The notes: a model not told the origin generated them from the sequence alone. A DNA stretch of 16,312 bases from an uncultured Lachnospiraceae bacterium (GCA_947589175.1 CANPZR010000027.1:1-16312); one strand, 5' to 3'; numbered from the stretch's first letter, positions 1-6,547 are shown. Translations and numbers: made by a program.

Positions 1-83
1 GCCAGAGGCGAGCCGGGAGCCTTACCCCGGCCACCTCTATGGTAGCACAGTAAGGCAAAAAAATCAAGGAGGAAAGACAGAAC

Positions 84-281
84 ATGAAAAAAGGCGATTG
101 GGTACAGACAAGACGTTTCTGTGGGGTCCGGATCACAAAAGTTTTCCGCACAATGGAAAATGCTCTCAAGGCGGGGTTTAATGAGCCGTCATATTATTGT
201 GGCCCGGACCGTGACCGCTTCGAGATTTTGGGAAAGCCTCTTGGCGACAACCGCATGATTTTTGCCGCCTATCGGAAATAA
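84..281 (+). CDS. small hypothetical protein, 65 aa
   Basis: I do not recognise this protein. The ATG is preceded by AGGAGG at 67-72, 11 bases upstream, which supports real translation. The product is basic and soluble-looking, with no membrane segment or signal peptide. It starts MKKGDWVQTRRF and ends FAAYRK, and has two cysteines (CG near residue 13 and YCG near residue 39). It lies on the opposite strand from the prophage operon and converges on the gene at 611-949, with a large hairpin between them. An upstream frame-3 reading frame stops at 51-53, so this gene could be the end of a plus-strand operon entering from the left. Function unknown. Confidence 0.6.
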   Translation: MKKGDWVQTRRFCGVRITKVFRTMENALKAGFNEPSYYCGPDRDRFEILGKPLGDNRMIFAAYRK

Positions 282-564
282 AACCCGCAAGGCCGACGGC
301 CACCGCCGCCGCTGGTGCAAGTCCAGCCGCCCCATCCGGGGCGGGCGCTCATGGGTATACCCATCGGCACAGGGGGAGTCAACCGCCGCCCCTTTTACAT
401 AAGCACCTTGAAAACGGAACAGGGATCGGCCCCACCGCCCCCGTCGTGGGCCACAGCGGGCCTTCGTAGCGGTGGAGGGATAAACACCCGCACGCGCGGA
501 GAGAGCGCCACAGAGGGCCACAGGCGGCCAGAGTGCGCGGGTAAATCCCGCTTGCCCGGATAAG
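282..564. other. GC-rich structured stretch without a convincing gene
   Basis: About 280 bases between two convergent genes. It holds a perfect 7-bp hairpin (arms 327-333 and 338-344, loop ATCC), a perfect 14-bp palindrome ATGGGTATACCCAT at 351-364, and repeated GGCCACAG-like words between about 447 and 530. Open frames here have low-complexity Pro/Arg/Gly composition and no good ribosome binding site. It may be a structured RNA or a decayed region. I could not match it to a known RNA family by eye. Confidence 0.35.
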
Positions 565-604
565 CCCCGAAAGCAAGCCCCTCTTGGGGGCTTTGCTTTC
601 GGGG
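565..604. terminator. large bidirectional hairpin between convergent genes
   Basis: About 17 base pairs with two single-base bulges: arm 565-581, loop TCTT 582-585, arm 586-604. It sits seven bases beyond the stop of the minus-strand gene at 611 and downstream of the plus-strand gene. Neither side has a long T tract, so termination is inferred from its position and strength. Confidence 0.5.
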
Positions 605-610
605 GCCGGC

Positions 611-949
611 TTACCGCTCGGTGCGGCATTCCCACTCGAGTTCGGCGTAGGCTTCGTAGCTGTCCTGGAAGGCGGCGTCATCGTCAATGGTTTCGTATTC
701 GTAGTCGATGCGGTCTACCTCCTCGAAGGTGGTGCCCTTCTGTTTGGCGGCCTCCCTCGCAAGCTCCTCGGCCTGCTCCTCGACCCAGGCTTGGAACTCG
801 GAATCCGTCATGTCCTCGTTTTCAACCTCGACCTCGTATTCCCAATCGCTGTCCACCCAGGTTATGACCGCTTTGGAAATCCGCTCTTCTTCGTTCCAAT
901 CGCTCTTGCTGGCCTTCGCCCTTCTCAATGCTTCTGCGTACCCAATCAT
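611..949 (-). CDS. acidic hypothetical protein, 112 aa
   Basis: Not recognised. The start at 949 has GGAGGA about six bases upstream on the minus strand, a strong Shine-Dalgarno. The N-terminal third is mixed and helical (MIGYAEALRRAKASK). The rest is strongly acidic, with many Glu and Asp (EYEVEVENED, EEVDRIDYEYE), and contains a Trp-bearing segment EFQAWVEEQAEELAREAAK that should form an amphipathic helix. It has no membrane segment or cysteine pair typical of zinc binding. It is separated from the lysis module by the terminator at 1188-1220 and the inverted repeat at 1145-1182, so it is its own transcription unit. Small acidic phage proteins include nucleic-acid mimics, but nothing here proves that. 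Confidence 0.6.
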   Translation of the reverse strand: MIGYAEALRRAKASKSDWNEEERISKAVITWVDSDWEYEVEVENEDMTDSEFQAWVEEQAEELAREAAKQKGTTFEEVDRIDYEYETIDDDAAFQDSYEAYAELEWECRTER

Positions 950-1144
950 TGTTTTTTCCTCCGTTTTGTTTTGGTGTGTTTTCCTTTCGGTAGTGTATTA
1001 ATCACTCTGAACTGAGATAATAGCAAGTCATTTCCGAAAATAAACTACACAAATATTCGGAGTCATAATTGTGTATATTACGTTCCAAATACACGCGCTT
1101 TTCCGTCTGCCTGGAGCGAAAACGAACATACCGCAAGAGCATCG
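950..1144. other. intergenic region upstream of the acidic gene
   Basis: AT-rich, about 195 bases. It should carry the minus-strand promoter of the gene at 611-949. A TATTAT word near 1015-1020 could be a -10 box, but I see no convincing -35 partner. No gene is seen here. Confidence 0.3.
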
Positions 1145-1182
1145 CACGTCCAAAATCCCAAGCGTTTGGGATTTTGGACGTG
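1145..1182. repeat. perfect 17-bp inverted repeat with 4-base loop
   Basis: Arms CACGTCCAAAATCCCAA (1145-1161) and its exact reverse complement (1166-1182), loop GCGT. It lies just beyond the endolysin terminator. A perfect 17-bp stem is more than a terminator needs, and no T tract follows on either strand. It may be an extra bidirectional terminator, a dispersed palindromic repeat or a remnant of a mobile-element end. Confidence 0.7.
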
Positions 1183-1187
1183 TGGGC

Positions 1188-1220
1188 AAAGAAAAGAGCC
1201 CCCTCCGCTTGGGAGGGGGC
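1188..1220 (-). terminator. rho-independent terminator of the lysis operon
   Basis: On the minus strand a 9-bp GC-rich stem (arms 1212-1220 and 1198-1206) with a 5-base loop is followed by TCTTTTCTTT. It starts five bases after the endolysin stop codon, the usual place for the end of a late operon. Confidence 0.85.
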
Positions 1221-1225
1221 AAACT

Positions 1226-2827
1226 TTACTTGAGATGGGTTTTGCAGACGTAGCCGGTGATGCCGTTGGCCACCACGTACAGCCACAGGACGGATCCAAC
1301 CTTGTTGTAGTAGCCGTAACAACGGACGGTGGCTCCCTTCTTAAGAACCCCCAGGCTGGTCTTGCCGGTTCCGGCGCCGGCCCTGATATTCAGACCGGAG
1401 TCGGCGGTCACGGTGTATGTCCTGGCCTGGGCCTTGTCGAAGTACATGGCCGCCTCCACCTTGACGGTGCCCGGCGTGCTTGTCTGAGGAGAGCTTGGTG
1501 CGGCAGGTGCGCTGGCGCTGGGCTTCTCGCCAGAGGGGATGCGGATCTTCTGACCCACGCGGATGACGTTGGGGTTGGAGATGCCGTTATACGCTGCGAG
1601 GACCTGATATGTAGTCCCGTATTTTGCCGCGATGCCGGACAGGGTGTCGCCGGCCTTGACGGTGTAGACGATCTCTCCGGAGGTGCTGGGCGCAGACGGC
1701 GCCGTTTGCCCCGTAGAGCCGCCAGAAACGCCGTCTTCTACGTCGTAGGCGGGGTAGCCGTATCCGATGATGTTGGATGCGGTGCGTTTGTAGGTGCGTC
1801 TGGCCACCCTGTCGGAGGTGTTGCCCTCGATGGTGTAGACGTAGGTACTGTCGAACTTCTCCACGATGCCCGTGTGAGTCAGGTTGCTGGTCGAAGTCCC
1901 AAAGAAAATCTGGGCGCCGACCTTGGGCGTGGTGCCGACCTGACCCTTCCGCTTGTAATAGGCGTAGGAGGAGGTGCAGCCAGCTCCGGCGGATTTCTCA
2001 GGCTGGCAGAGAAGCTTCAAGGCGTTCTCGTGGCCGTATGCCTTATGGAAACAGTAATCCACAAACATATCACACCACGCATACCCGTTCTTCTTCCCGT
2101 TGTACCAATTAGGGCACTCATTGTCGAAGAAGGCAGCGTACCTGGTCCAGTTGTTGCTCCCGGCATTTGCCGTCGGGCTGTCGAGCTGGCTGTTGGTCTT
2201 CTTCTCCATGTAGCCGATCTCGGCTACCGCCACAGCGATTACGGCGGATGCGTACAGTTTGCTCATGTTGGTCCCTCCTGTGTGAGCCGTGCCGCCAGTG
2301 GATGCACTCGACCCACCGGCATACTTGTTGTAGATGGCCTGTCCGTAGCTGGCTCTCCTTGCTTTTGCTGTCTCGCTCTGATCAGCGGGACGCTCATATT
2401 TTGTCAGGACAGCGTCGGAGGCCGTGCGCACATCTGTTGCCGTCCTCAAGATGTCCAGCAGGCCCTTGTACCCGGCCATCTCACTCAGCATGAAATCAAG
2501 CTGAGCTATCAGGTCGCCGATGGACTTCTTGACCTTCTTGGCGTTATCGAGCAGAGCCTGTTTTCTTGACCAGTACGTCCACTGGCACAGACCGTATCCG
2601 GCGCCGTCGTGGGCAAAGTTCGTGTAGGAGCCGTTGTCTACCGCCGCCGTGTATGTGGCGTCGGTGTAGCCCAGCTTCTTCTCATAGCTATTCTCCAAAT
2701 TCGTTGGCGAAAAATTGCTCTCGTTCTTAATGTTTCCCATCAAGCCGGCGGCTCCGTGGGGCGACAGCCCCTTGGAAATCAGATAGAAATAGATCGTCTG
2801 CTCGTTGGTGGTTCCAGTAAGCGACAT
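1226..2827 (-). CDS. endolysin: phage tail lysozyme + CHAP + LysM + SH3, 533 aa
   Basis: Peptidoglycan hydrolase that would lyse the host cell or act during entry. Residues 5-170 resemble the phage tail lysozyme family (Phage_lysozyme2), with likely catalytic E36 in NIKNESNF and the GAGYGLCQWT motif at 75-84. Residues 190-362 form a CHAP-like cysteine amidase/peptidase domain with C252 (YAWCDMFV), H318 (THTGIVEKF) and E334/N336 as candidate active-site residues. A LysM module (about 386-432, YTVKAGDTLSGIAAKYG) and an SH3-like wall-binding domain (about 468-533, GLNIRAGAG) follow, joined by Ser/Pro/Ala linkers. The ATG at 2827 has GGAGG upstream. There is no signal peptide, so it depends on a holin. 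A second start inside the gene is described separately. It is the last gene of the operon. Confidence 0.9.
   Translation of the reverse strand: MSLTGTTNEQTIYFYLISKGLSPHGAAGLMGNIKNESNFSPTNLENSYEKKLGYTDATYTAAVDNGSYTNFAHDGAGYGLCQWTYWSRKQALLDNAKKVKKSIGDLIAQLDFMLSEMAGYKGLLDILRTATDVRTASDAVLTKYERPADQSETAKARRASYGQAIYNKYAGGSSASTGGTAHTGGTNMSKLYASAVIAVAVAEIGYMEKKTNSQLDSPTANAGSNNWTRYAAFFDNECPNWYNGKKNGYAWCDMFVDYCFHKAYGHENALKLLCQPEKSAGAGCTSSYAYYKRKGQVGTTPKVGAQIFFGTSTSNLTHTGIVEKFDSTYVYTIEGNTSDRVARRTYKRTASNIIGYGYPAYDVEDGVSGGSTGQTAPSAPSTSGEIVYTVKAGDTLSGIAAKYGTTYQVLAAYNGISNPNVIRVGQKIRIPSGEKPSASAPAAPSSPQTSTPGTVKVEAAMYFDKAQARTYTVTADSGLNIRAGAGTGKTSLGVLKKGATVRCYGYYNKVGSVLWLYVVANGITGYVCKTHLK
2266..2279 (-). promoter_or_regulatory. 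internal ribosome binding site and start in the endolysin gene
   Basis: AGGAGGG at 2273-2279 lies six bases before an in-frame ATG at 2264-2266 (codon 188, MSKLYASAV), exactly at the linker between the lysozyme and CHAP domains. Use of it would give a 346-residue CHAP-LysM-SH3 protein from the same mRNA. Some phage endolysins are known to use internal starts. Here it is inferred from position and spacing. Confidence 0.55.
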
Positions 2828-2849
2828 GGAATTTCCTCCTTCCGAAGTG

Positions 2850-3308
2850 TTATCCTTTTGGCAAGTCGGTGCCCCCGGCGGGAGGGAGCCGGTCCCGCTG
2901 CCGGTCCTGCTCCTGCCATTTGCGTTCCTGCTTCCTTTCCTTGGTCGTCTTGATCCAGCCCATCACACCGCATTCTCCGCCGATAAGGGAGAAGAAACAT
3001 ATACAGAGATTGTCCGGGATGGCGGCGTACTGCTTAAAAAGCTCGATCATTTCATAGGTAAACAGCGCCGCCGAGGCCCCCACGACCACCAAAATCAGGT
3101 TCATAACTCCAAAACGGCTGAAGATGCCGCCGAGCCGAGTCCACAGCTTCACCGGGCCGTGCCTCTCCGGAGCAGACGCACGGGAAACTGTCACCAAGCC
3201 CTTCGCGTGCTGTCCGGCCTTCCGCCGGGCGAAGACCACGGCAACCAGCAACGTCAAGCAGTGGCCCAGAACAAGTCCGCCAGCGCAGGCGGCTATAAGG
3301 GCGGCCAT
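2850..3308 (-). CDS. holin-like membrane protein, 152 aa
   Basis: Small membrane protein directly upstream of the endolysin, the usual position of a holin or lysis accessory protein. Three hydrophobic segments are visible: residues about 2-26 (ALIAACAGGLVLGHCLTLLV), 66-88 (FGVMNLILVVVGASAALF) and 97-118 (DNLCICFFSLIGGECGVMGW). A highly charged cytoplasmic tail (KTTKERKQERKWQEQDRQRDR) follows, as is common at holin C termini. The start overlaps the stop of the upstream gene in the sequence TAATG, so translation is coupled. The family is not recognised with certainty. The pattern of three segments plus charged tail supports the holin call by analogy only. Confidence 0.6.
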   Translation of the reverse strand: MAALIAACAGGLVLGHCLTLLVAVVFARRKAGQHAKGLVTVSRASAPERHGPVKLWTRLGGIFSRFGVMNLILVVVGASAALFTYEMIELFKQYAAIPDNLCICFFSLIGGECGVMGWIKTTKERKQERKWQEQDRQRDRLPPAGGTDLPKG

Positions 3309-3661
3309 TAGTTATGCCCGCCCTCTTCTGCTTCTCCGTTGCCTGCGGAGACAGTGGCGCCGCTATTATGGAGCCATTCCGCTATCTTCTCGGAGTCGGC
3401 CTGGGGAAGCGTAATAAAAACATTGCCAGAGCCGGTTCCCTGCAGCTGGTCTATCTCGCTCGCTTCGAGTATTTTGCTGGAAGAGGTGTCGCTCACCTTC
3501 TGAGCCTGCGTTCCGAAATAGAACGAGATGATGACCGTGAAGATCATCATGAAGTTTTGGTCCAGTTTCCCCATGAAGCATAGGGCCACGAACCCTACGG
3601 TCAGGATGATGGTGACGATGGATTTCACGCTCAACAGGCGGTCTGCGATTTTTTCTTTCAT
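3308..3661 (-). CDS. two-segment membrane protein, holin candidate, 117 aa
   Basis: Residues about 13-30 (VKSIVTIILTVGFVALCF) and 36-52 (NFMMIFTVIISFYFGTQAQ) are hydrophobic, giving a hairpin-type membrane protein with a hydrophilic C-terminal half ending EGGHN. Two-segment small proteins next to endolysins are often class II holins, and this one lies two genes upstream of the endolysin. The Shine-Dalgarno AAAGGAG precedes the ATG at 3661. The gene starts two bases after the previous stop, and its own stop overlaps the next start, so the three membrane genes are tightly coupled. The exact family is not assigned. Confidence 0.65.
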   Translation of the reverse strand: MKEKIADRLLSVKSIVTIILTVGFVALCFMGKLDQNFMMIFTVIISFYFGTQAQKVSDTSSSKILEASEIDQLQGTGSGNVFITLPQADSEKIAEWLHNSGATVSAGNGEAEEGGHN

Positions 3662-3663
3662 GG

Positions 3664-3963
3664 TCAGTCTCCTTTCGAATTGTTAAAACTATCGGGTTTG
3701 TGTGCGCTCTTGTTCAAGTGCTTGTCCAGCAGATTCAGGGCATCCTTACAGGGCCCGTCGCAGCCATGCTCGATCAGCCCTTCCAGTGCGCCCCGGAGCC
3801 CGTAGCAGATGATGGTAAGCTCCTCATTCTGGCGACGATTGATCTCGACCTGTTGTTTATTGATAATCACCTGCTTGTAGCAGGTAAAGACCAAGCCGCC
3901 GAGGGCGACGATTGCCGACAGAAGGCTCGCCAGCTTAATGATGGTGTCCGCATCGATGTACAT
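3664..3963 (-). CDS. single-segment membrane protein, 99 aa
   Basis: I chose the ATG at 3963 (MYIDADTIIKLASLL) because AGAGAGG lies just upstream. The longer frame from 4014 would begin inside the hairpin at 3989-4012. A single membrane helix (about residues 8-29, IIKLASLLSAIVALGGLVFT) is followed by a charged, probably coiled region (KQVEINRRQNEELT) and a Cys-containing tail (HGCDGPCKDAL). First gene of the lysis cassette. It could be a holin regulator, an antiholin or a small structural or lysis accessory protein. Function unknown. Confidence 0.6.
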   Translation of the reverse strand: MYIDADTIIKLASLLSAIVALGGLVFTCYKQVIINKQQVEINRRQNEELTIICYGLRGALEGLIEHGCDGPCKDALNLLDKHLNKSAHKPDSFNNSKGD

Positions 3964-3988
3964 TCGTATACCTCTCTGTATAAAACTT

Positions 3989-4012
3989 GGGAGGCCGTGA
4001 ATCCGGCCTCCC
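3989..4012. terminator. 9-bp hairpin before the lysis cassette
   Basis: Arms 3989-3997 (GGGAGGCCG) and 4004-4012, loop TGAATC. On the minus strand it is followed only by AAGTTTTATA, a weak T tract. It lies after the stronger terminator at 4026-4047 and just upstream of the first lysis gene. It may be a second terminator or a structure in the leader of the lysis mRNA. Confidence 0.45.
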
Positions 4013-4025
4013 ATTTCAGCTCATG

Positions 4026-4047
4026 AAAAAGCCGCTCACCGAGCGGC
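4026..4047 (-). terminator. rho-independent terminator after the fibre/DGR region
   Basis: On the minus strand stem GCCGCTC / GAGCGGC (4041-4047 and 4031-4037) with loop GGT is followed by TTTTT (4026-4030). It begins nine bases after the stop of the gene at 4056. It divides the transcript carrying the DGR RT and three small genes from the lysis cassette. Confidence 0.8.
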
Positions 4048-4055
4048 TCACCAGG

Positions 4056-4481
4056 TTACACCCTTGCCCCGACCAACCGAGCAATGTAGCACAGGTCTTC
4101 CACCGGAGCGTTGTAGAACTCATGGCTCCACAGCCAGTAATCCTTGTGCTCCGGCCTCCTGTACTTTTTGCACAGGCTGTCAGCCCAAATCTTATCCCAG
4201 CGGGATTGGGTCTGAGCACGAAGCTTCTTATCGTCTACGATAGGCATCGCCAGTCGGCCCAGAATGGCAGTCACCAGTTCCCCACGCCTCTGGCCCTGTC
4301 CGTCATCGTTACGACTGAAGTACGTATGGGCATTCTCGCTTGTCTCCACACACAGAGGTTCTCCCTGCCACAGCAGAAACCCGTCCTCGGCTATCAGGAT
4401 TGAGCCGAAGGGAATATTGACCCTCTGTCCATTGCAGCCCACGAAGCGGGCGCGTTTCCGGGCGACATACTGTGTGTGCAT
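4056..4481 (-). CDS. hypothetical phage protein, 141 aa
   Basis: Not recognised. Soluble and mixed alpha/beta in appearance, starting MHTQYVARKRARFVGCNGQ. It contains a beta-rich N-terminal part (VNIPFGSILIAEDGFLLWQGEPLC) and a helical C-terminal part with several aromatic residues (DYWLWSHEFYN). The Shine-Dalgarno GGAGGAG lies inside the end of the preceding small gene, and only three bases separate that stop from this ATG, so the two are co-translated. The gene is last before the terminator at 4026-4047. Position between tail fibres and lysis genes fits a phage accessory protein. No function is claimed. Confidence 0.6.
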   Translation of the reverse strand: MHTQYVARKRARFVGCNGQRVNIPFGSILIAEDGFLLWQGEPLCVETSENAHTYFSRNDDGQGQRRGELVTAILGRLAMPIVDDKKLRAQTQSRWDKIWADSLCKKYRRPEHKDYWLWSHEFYNAPVEDLCYIARLVGARV

Positions 4482-4484
4482 CCC

Positions 4485-4637
4485 TTACTCCTCCTTCTTG
4501 CCGGGCAGCATATTCATGAGCTCGGTATACTGCTCCTCGGTGATCTTGTTGGCAGCGTAAAACACATCCAACTTGGCTTCCATCCCTTCAATGTCGCCGC
4601 GCTCGATCATGCGCTTGAGGGTACGATACAGCACCAT
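4485..4637 (-). CDS. small helical protein, 50 aa
   Basis: Translates as MVLYRTLKRMIERGDIEGME, then a helical segment with ITEEQYTELMNMLPGK near the end. GGAGGAGGTG precedes the start, inside the end of the upstream gene, and the spacing to both neighbours is three bases, so the gene is very probably real. The pattern (short helix, then xITEEQYxEL) recalls the tiny XkdX-type proteins that follow tail-fibre genes in Firmicutes phages, but the resemblance is loose. Confidence 0.6.
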   Translation of the reverse strand: MVLYRTLKRMIERGDIEGMEAKLDVFYAANKITEEQYTELMNMLPGKKEE

Positions 4638-4640
4638 TAG

Positions 4641-4967
4641 TTACACCTCCTCCGAGACGCCCAGCTCCAGGAGAGTCAGGCGATATTCGTGGTCGACGCT
4701 GAGAGCGTCGCTGTCCGCCGCAAGCTGCTGATACTGCGAAAGGATCGCGCCGGAGTCAGCCGTCTCCAGCATGACGGTTTCCAGCTCCTCATCAGACTCC
4801 ATGGCCTCGTGGCCAAGCAGTTGATAGGGCTTTCCGCCAAAAACAATGCCCGAAGCCTCAGGCTCCGGGCAGGTCATGAAGCAGCCGTTGTCGGCCAGCT
4901 TGATAAAGGTGGGGGCCTCGGTCATGCCGAGGCTTTCCCCATCGCTGGTTCTGATGATCCTGAACAT
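4641..4967 (-). CDS. hypothetical phage protein, 108 aa
   Basis: Not recognised. Acidic, starting MFRIIRTSDGESLGMTEAPT and ending LLELGVSEEV. The N-terminal 55 residues look beta-rich, the rest helical (EELETVMLETADSGAILSQYQQLAADSDAL). A near-perfect Shine-Dalgarno GGAGGTG lies five bases before the ATG at 4967 and sits inside the reverse transcriptase coding region. The first 46 bases of this gene overlap the end of the RT in a different frame, an unusually long overlap that ties its expression to the DGR transcript. It is co-translated with the two small genes downstream. Genes of this kind often follow tail-fibre genes in Clostridia prophages. Confidence 0.65.
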   Translation of the reverse strand: MFRIIRTSDGESLGMTEAPTFIKLADNGCFMTCPEPEASGIVFGGKPYQLLGHEAMESDEELETVMLETADSGAILSQYQQLAADSDALSVDHEYRLTLLELGVSEEV

Positions 4968-6100
4968 TTTGCACCTCCAAAAAAGATAGCATGACAGAGC
5001 CGCCGCAGGCGGAGAAGCCGCCCGTGGTCGTCAAAGTTGCGGTAGTATGCTGTCTGGCATTCCATATATTGCTCCACATCGGCGTAGAGCCTCTTCCCTT
5101 CCTTGAACTCTCGGTGAAACAGCTTCAGCTTCCGGCGAGCCCGCTTCACTCCGTCCCTGCTCCCGTTGACCTTGATTTTTCCGGTCTCGGTTAGGGTGAA
5201 CCTGGCCTTGCAGAAGCGGAACGGCTTTGTGAGAGGGATGACCTTGCACTTGCGTTTATTCACCCGGATGCCCAGGGCTTCAAAGTGCCGCACCATTTCC
5301 CGAATGACAGCTTTCAACTGCTCAATATCGGGGAGGATGATATAATAATCATCCATGTAATGGCCCGCACAGTGGATCTCCTTCTGGCATTTGAGCCAGT
5401 TATCCACCGCTGAAGGAAGGCTGACCATCTCCTGCTGGCTCGGCTCCACGCCAAGAGGCATCCCCCTGCCGGGAACGGTACTCGGCGAGCGGCGGACGAC
5501 CTCATCGGCCAGATACCTCAGCTCCGGATTCAGTATGTAATACTGGTGCCTCCAAAAAATGAGCTGACGGTTAGCGTTTGGGAAAAAGCTCTTTAGGTCC
5601 AGAAGGCCCACGCCGCCCTCCCGGCCATATCTGGCAAAGTGCCAATGGAGCTGTTCCTTCAGACGTCGGAACTGCCAGTGGAGCCCCTTGTCCTTCTGAC
5701 TGGCCCCGTTGTCGTAAATCATGCTTGGGGTGTATAGAGGGATTAGGACCTCGTTGCATAGGGTTTTGTGGATCTGTCTGTCTGTGATGTGCGGGGCGTC
5801 GATTGGTCGTATCTTTCCCCGCTCGTGTATTGTGAAATGGGTACACTTTCTAAAGCGGTGCTTTCTTTCCAGAACTCGCCGCCTTCTTCTTGCTGTCCCT
5901 GAGAACAGGTGCAGTTTGAAATTTTGCGTGCTCTGTTTCCATCCGACGCCGTTACAGCATTTTTTGCCGTAAAAGAACATCTTTCGGAATGAGAACACCT
6001 TGTTCATGGGCCCCAGGGCATCGCAGCGGGCTTGTCGCCGACGCTGTCGTGCCGCCTTTCTTCGCTGGTACCGAGCCTCTCTTCGTTCTTGGCTGGTCAT
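4922..6100 (-). CDS. DGR reverse transcriptase, 392 aa
   Basis: Copies the TR RNA into adenine-mutated cDNA that replaces the VR. Visible motifs, numbered from the chosen start: conserved KIRPIDAPHITDRQI (96-110), motif A LLDLKSFFPN with Asp168, LGVEPSQ (216-222), and the catalytic YMDD box (248-251). The LGxxxSQ form in place of QGxxxSP of group II intron RTs is diagnostic for DGR RTs. No maturase or endonuclease domain is seen, as expected. I chose the ATG at 6100 (MTSQERREAR) because a basic N terminus of this kind is usual. The frame stays open to 6343, but that part lies in the TR-RT spacer and reads like non-coding sequence. The Shine-Dalgarno (AAAGG) is weak and distant. The end overlaps the next gene by 46 bases. 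Confidence 0.93.
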   Translation of the reverse strand: MTSQERREARYQRRKAARQRRRQARCDALGPMNKVFSFRKMFFYGKKCCNGVGWKQSTQNFKLHLFSGTARRRRRVLERKHRFRKCTHFTIHERGKIRPIDAPHITDRQIHKTLCNEVLIPLYTPSMIYDNGASQKDKGLHWQFRRLKEQLHWHFARYGREGGVGLLDLKSFFPNANRQLIFWRHQYYILNPELRYLADEVVRRSPSTVPGRGMPLGVEPSQQEMVSLPSAVDNWLKCQKEIHCAGHYMDDYYIILPDIEQLKAVIREMVRHFEALGIRVNKRKCKVIPLTKPFRFCKARFTLTETGKIKVNGSRDGVKRARRKLKLFHREFKEGKRLYADVEQYMECQTAYYRNFDDHGRLLRLRRLCHAIFFGGAKCSGSSEPAMGKASA

Positions 6101-6229
6101 AAAAAAGTATTCGCCTTTCGTACAGATAAGTTGTAGGGTGTCCTCTAATCTGCTTCGCCCTGACACATGAAATGGGGGTAGACACATAGCCCCACCATGC
6201 AAGAAGCGTCCGTGTAAGGGCATCAAAAG

Positions 6230-6295
6230 AAAGGGTATCGGCCTATTTTTGAATAGGATATACCCCTTTCTGCTCTCTCGAGCAGAGCAGTTTTT
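6230..6295. other. structured spacer between TR and RT: two hairpins
   Basis: Read on the minus strand. One hairpin (6230-6269) has outer arms AAAGGGGTAT / ATACCCTTT and inner arms CCTAT / ATAGG around a TCAAAA loop. A second (6270-6290) has arms CTGCTCT / AGAGCAG. On the plus strand the second is followed by TTTTT (6291-6295) and would look like a terminator, but nothing is known to transcribe that way. In studied DGRs the RNA 3' of the TR is structured and needed for cDNA priming. This spacer (6101-6382) is the candidate here. Confidence 0.45.
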
Positions 6296-6382
6296 GGCTT
6301 GCGCCAAGGAAGTGCGTCTCCTTTTACGAAGGTCGTCTTTCACCCGAAGGTTACTCCATGTGACCTCGTATCATCGTAAAAT

Positions 6383-6501
6383 CCGGCCAGCACCGCCGCC
6401 GACCAGGAGGCATTGTTGTTGTTGTAGTTGCCGTCCGTGTTGACATTGCAGAAGTTATTGTTGTTGTTGTAATACGGCGACCGGAGCCACCACCACACAG
6501 C
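6383..6501 (-). repeat. DGR template repeat (TR), 119 bp
   Basis: Aligns without gaps to the VR at 7187-7305 (offset 804). On the minus strand it reads as the end of the target gene (WWWLRSPYYNNNNNFC, then NVNTDGNYNNNN), with many AAC and AAT codons. Its 29 adenines all lie between 6413 and 6473. The 28 bases at 6474-6501 and the 30 at 6383-6412 have none. Fifteen of these adenines are replaced in the VR. The reading frame through it is open (6340-6561) but it is not a gene. It lies 46 bases after the avd stop and upstream of the RT, the usual DGR order. Confidence 0.95.
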
Positions 6502-6547
6502 TCGGGGGTAAATTAACAGACGCACACCTAAGAAAAGCCGTTTCCGG

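Noticed and set aside
3..53. End of a plus-strand gene entering from the left (frame 3, stop TAA at 51-53)
   Set aside because: Only 16 codons are visible, with no recognisable sequence; cannot be supported.
315..563. Plus-strand frame of 82 codons
   Set aside because: Low-complexity Pro/Gly/Arg composition, no ribosome binding site, and it overlaps hairpins.
1166..2569. Long plus-strand open frame (467 codons)
   Set aside because: Antisense to the endolysin, whose domains are unmistakable. The Gly/Val/Arg-rich product is a GC-driven shadow.
6270..6295. Plus-strand terminator
   Set aside because: It looks like one (7-bp stem then TTTTT), but no plus-strand gene precedes it. It is better explained as structure in the DGR RNA.
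6101..6343. N-terminal extension of the RT by 81 codons
   Set aside because: The extra part reads as random hydrophobic/basic sequence, covers the structured spacer, and DGR RTs usually begin with a basic segment like the one at 6100.
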